NCBI GenBank assembly: GCA_937921835.1 | Contig: CAKZVG010000019.1 | Coordinates: 1 to 5,695, forward strand | Length of the DNA: 5,695 bases | Source: an uncultured Bryobacteraceae bacterium | GTDB lineage: Bacteria > Acidobacteriota > Terriglobia > Bryobacterales > Bryobacteraceae | Direction: 5' to 3' | Shown: piece after piece, positions 5,638-5,695 of the stretch | How positions within the stretch are numbered: position 1 is the stretch's first letter | How the letters are laid out: the number at the start of each line of letters is the position of its first letter | Notes under the pieces: generated by a model | Told to the model about the DNA's origin: nothing | The model's input: the letters and a program-made list of their open reading frames with translations, nothing else | Database searches by the model: none | Translations under genes and position numbers: made by a program

Positions 5638-5695
5638 GCAAACCGCGCCGGTGGCGGCGCGCGGTGCTGGCGGGCGCGGCGCTCATCCTGGCGGC
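5634..5695 (+). CDS. Start of an unidentified gene with signal peptide or membrane anchor (3' truncated)
   Basis: An ATG at 5634 overlaps the stop of the MocA-like gene (ATGA) and opens a frame that runs to the window end. The 20 visible residues, MSKPRRWRRAVLAGAALILA, have a strongly basic start followed by a hydrophobic segment, as in a signal peptide or an N-terminal membrane anchor. It has two arginine pairs but no clear twin-arginine consensus (the residues after RR do not fit S/T-RR-x-F-L-K). The overlap places it in the xdhC-mocA-like operon, yet an exported or anchored product is not what a cofactor-maturation set would predict. The family cannot be told from this much. Confidence 0.6.
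   Translation, partial: MSKPRRWRRAVLAGAALILA

Noticed and set aside
1..5695. Mobile elements, CRISPR arrays, tRNA/rRNA genes, riboswitches
   Set aside because: No transposase-like protein, spaced direct repeats, cloverleaf or conserved RNA motif was seen on either strand; the non-coding gaps are all about 100 nt or shorter.

Overview
The window is a GC-rich, densely coded stretch of bacterial chromosome. The strong third-position GC bias produces long open frames antisense to the real genes. The combination of an ureide-permease-like transporter, a large secreted M28 peptidase with PA and PDZ domains, an exported DsbA-like protein with an extra N-terminal domain, and XdhC/MocA-type molybdenum-cofactor genes recalls Acidobacteriota (Bryobacterales/Solibacter-like genomes). 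This taxonomic guess rests on protein style alone and is tentative. I see no rRNA, tRNA, insertion sequence, CRISPR array, phage gene or origin.

Layout. (1) 1-165, plus strand: the C-terminal end of an unidentified gene. (2) 172-1179, minus strand: a 10-helix DMT/ureide-permease-like transporter, convergent with the first gene and with its own possible promoter in the 102-nt gap at 1180-1281. (3) 1282-4119, minus strand: a two-gene unit in which a DsbA-like exported thioredoxin-fold protein is followed 18 nt later by a secreted M28 zinc aminopeptidase-like protein. (4) 4120-4183: a short divergent control region with a 7-bp inverted repeat; each arm contains a TACAAT hexamer that could be the -10 box of one of the two outward-facing units. 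(5) 4184 to the window end, plus strand: an XdhC/CoxI-family protein, a MocA-like nucleotidyltransferase (GTGA overlap), and the first 20 codons of a gene beginning with a hydrophobic N-terminal segment (ATGA overlap).

How the genes fit together. The XdhC-like and MocA-like pair is a maturation module for a molybdenum hydroxylase of the xanthine dehydrogenase / aldehyde oxidase / CO dehydrogenase superfamily: the MocA-like protein would attach a nucleotide to molybdopterin, and the XdhC-like protein would handle the finished cofactor for its target enzyme. The hydroxylase itself is not in the window. The transporter resembles plant ureide permeases, which carry allantoin and related purine-breakdown products, so a purine-catabolism theme is conceivable. 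However, the transporter lies about 3 kb away on the other strand, and the link is only inference. The DsbA-like and M28 pair looks like an envelope or periplasm module, although the peptidase has a single cysteine and so is not an obvious disulfide client.

I find no clear previously undescribed system. The most useful leads are the symmetrical divergent control region, the cysteine-rich DsbA-like protein with its extra N-terminal domain, and the coupled gene cut off at the right edge.
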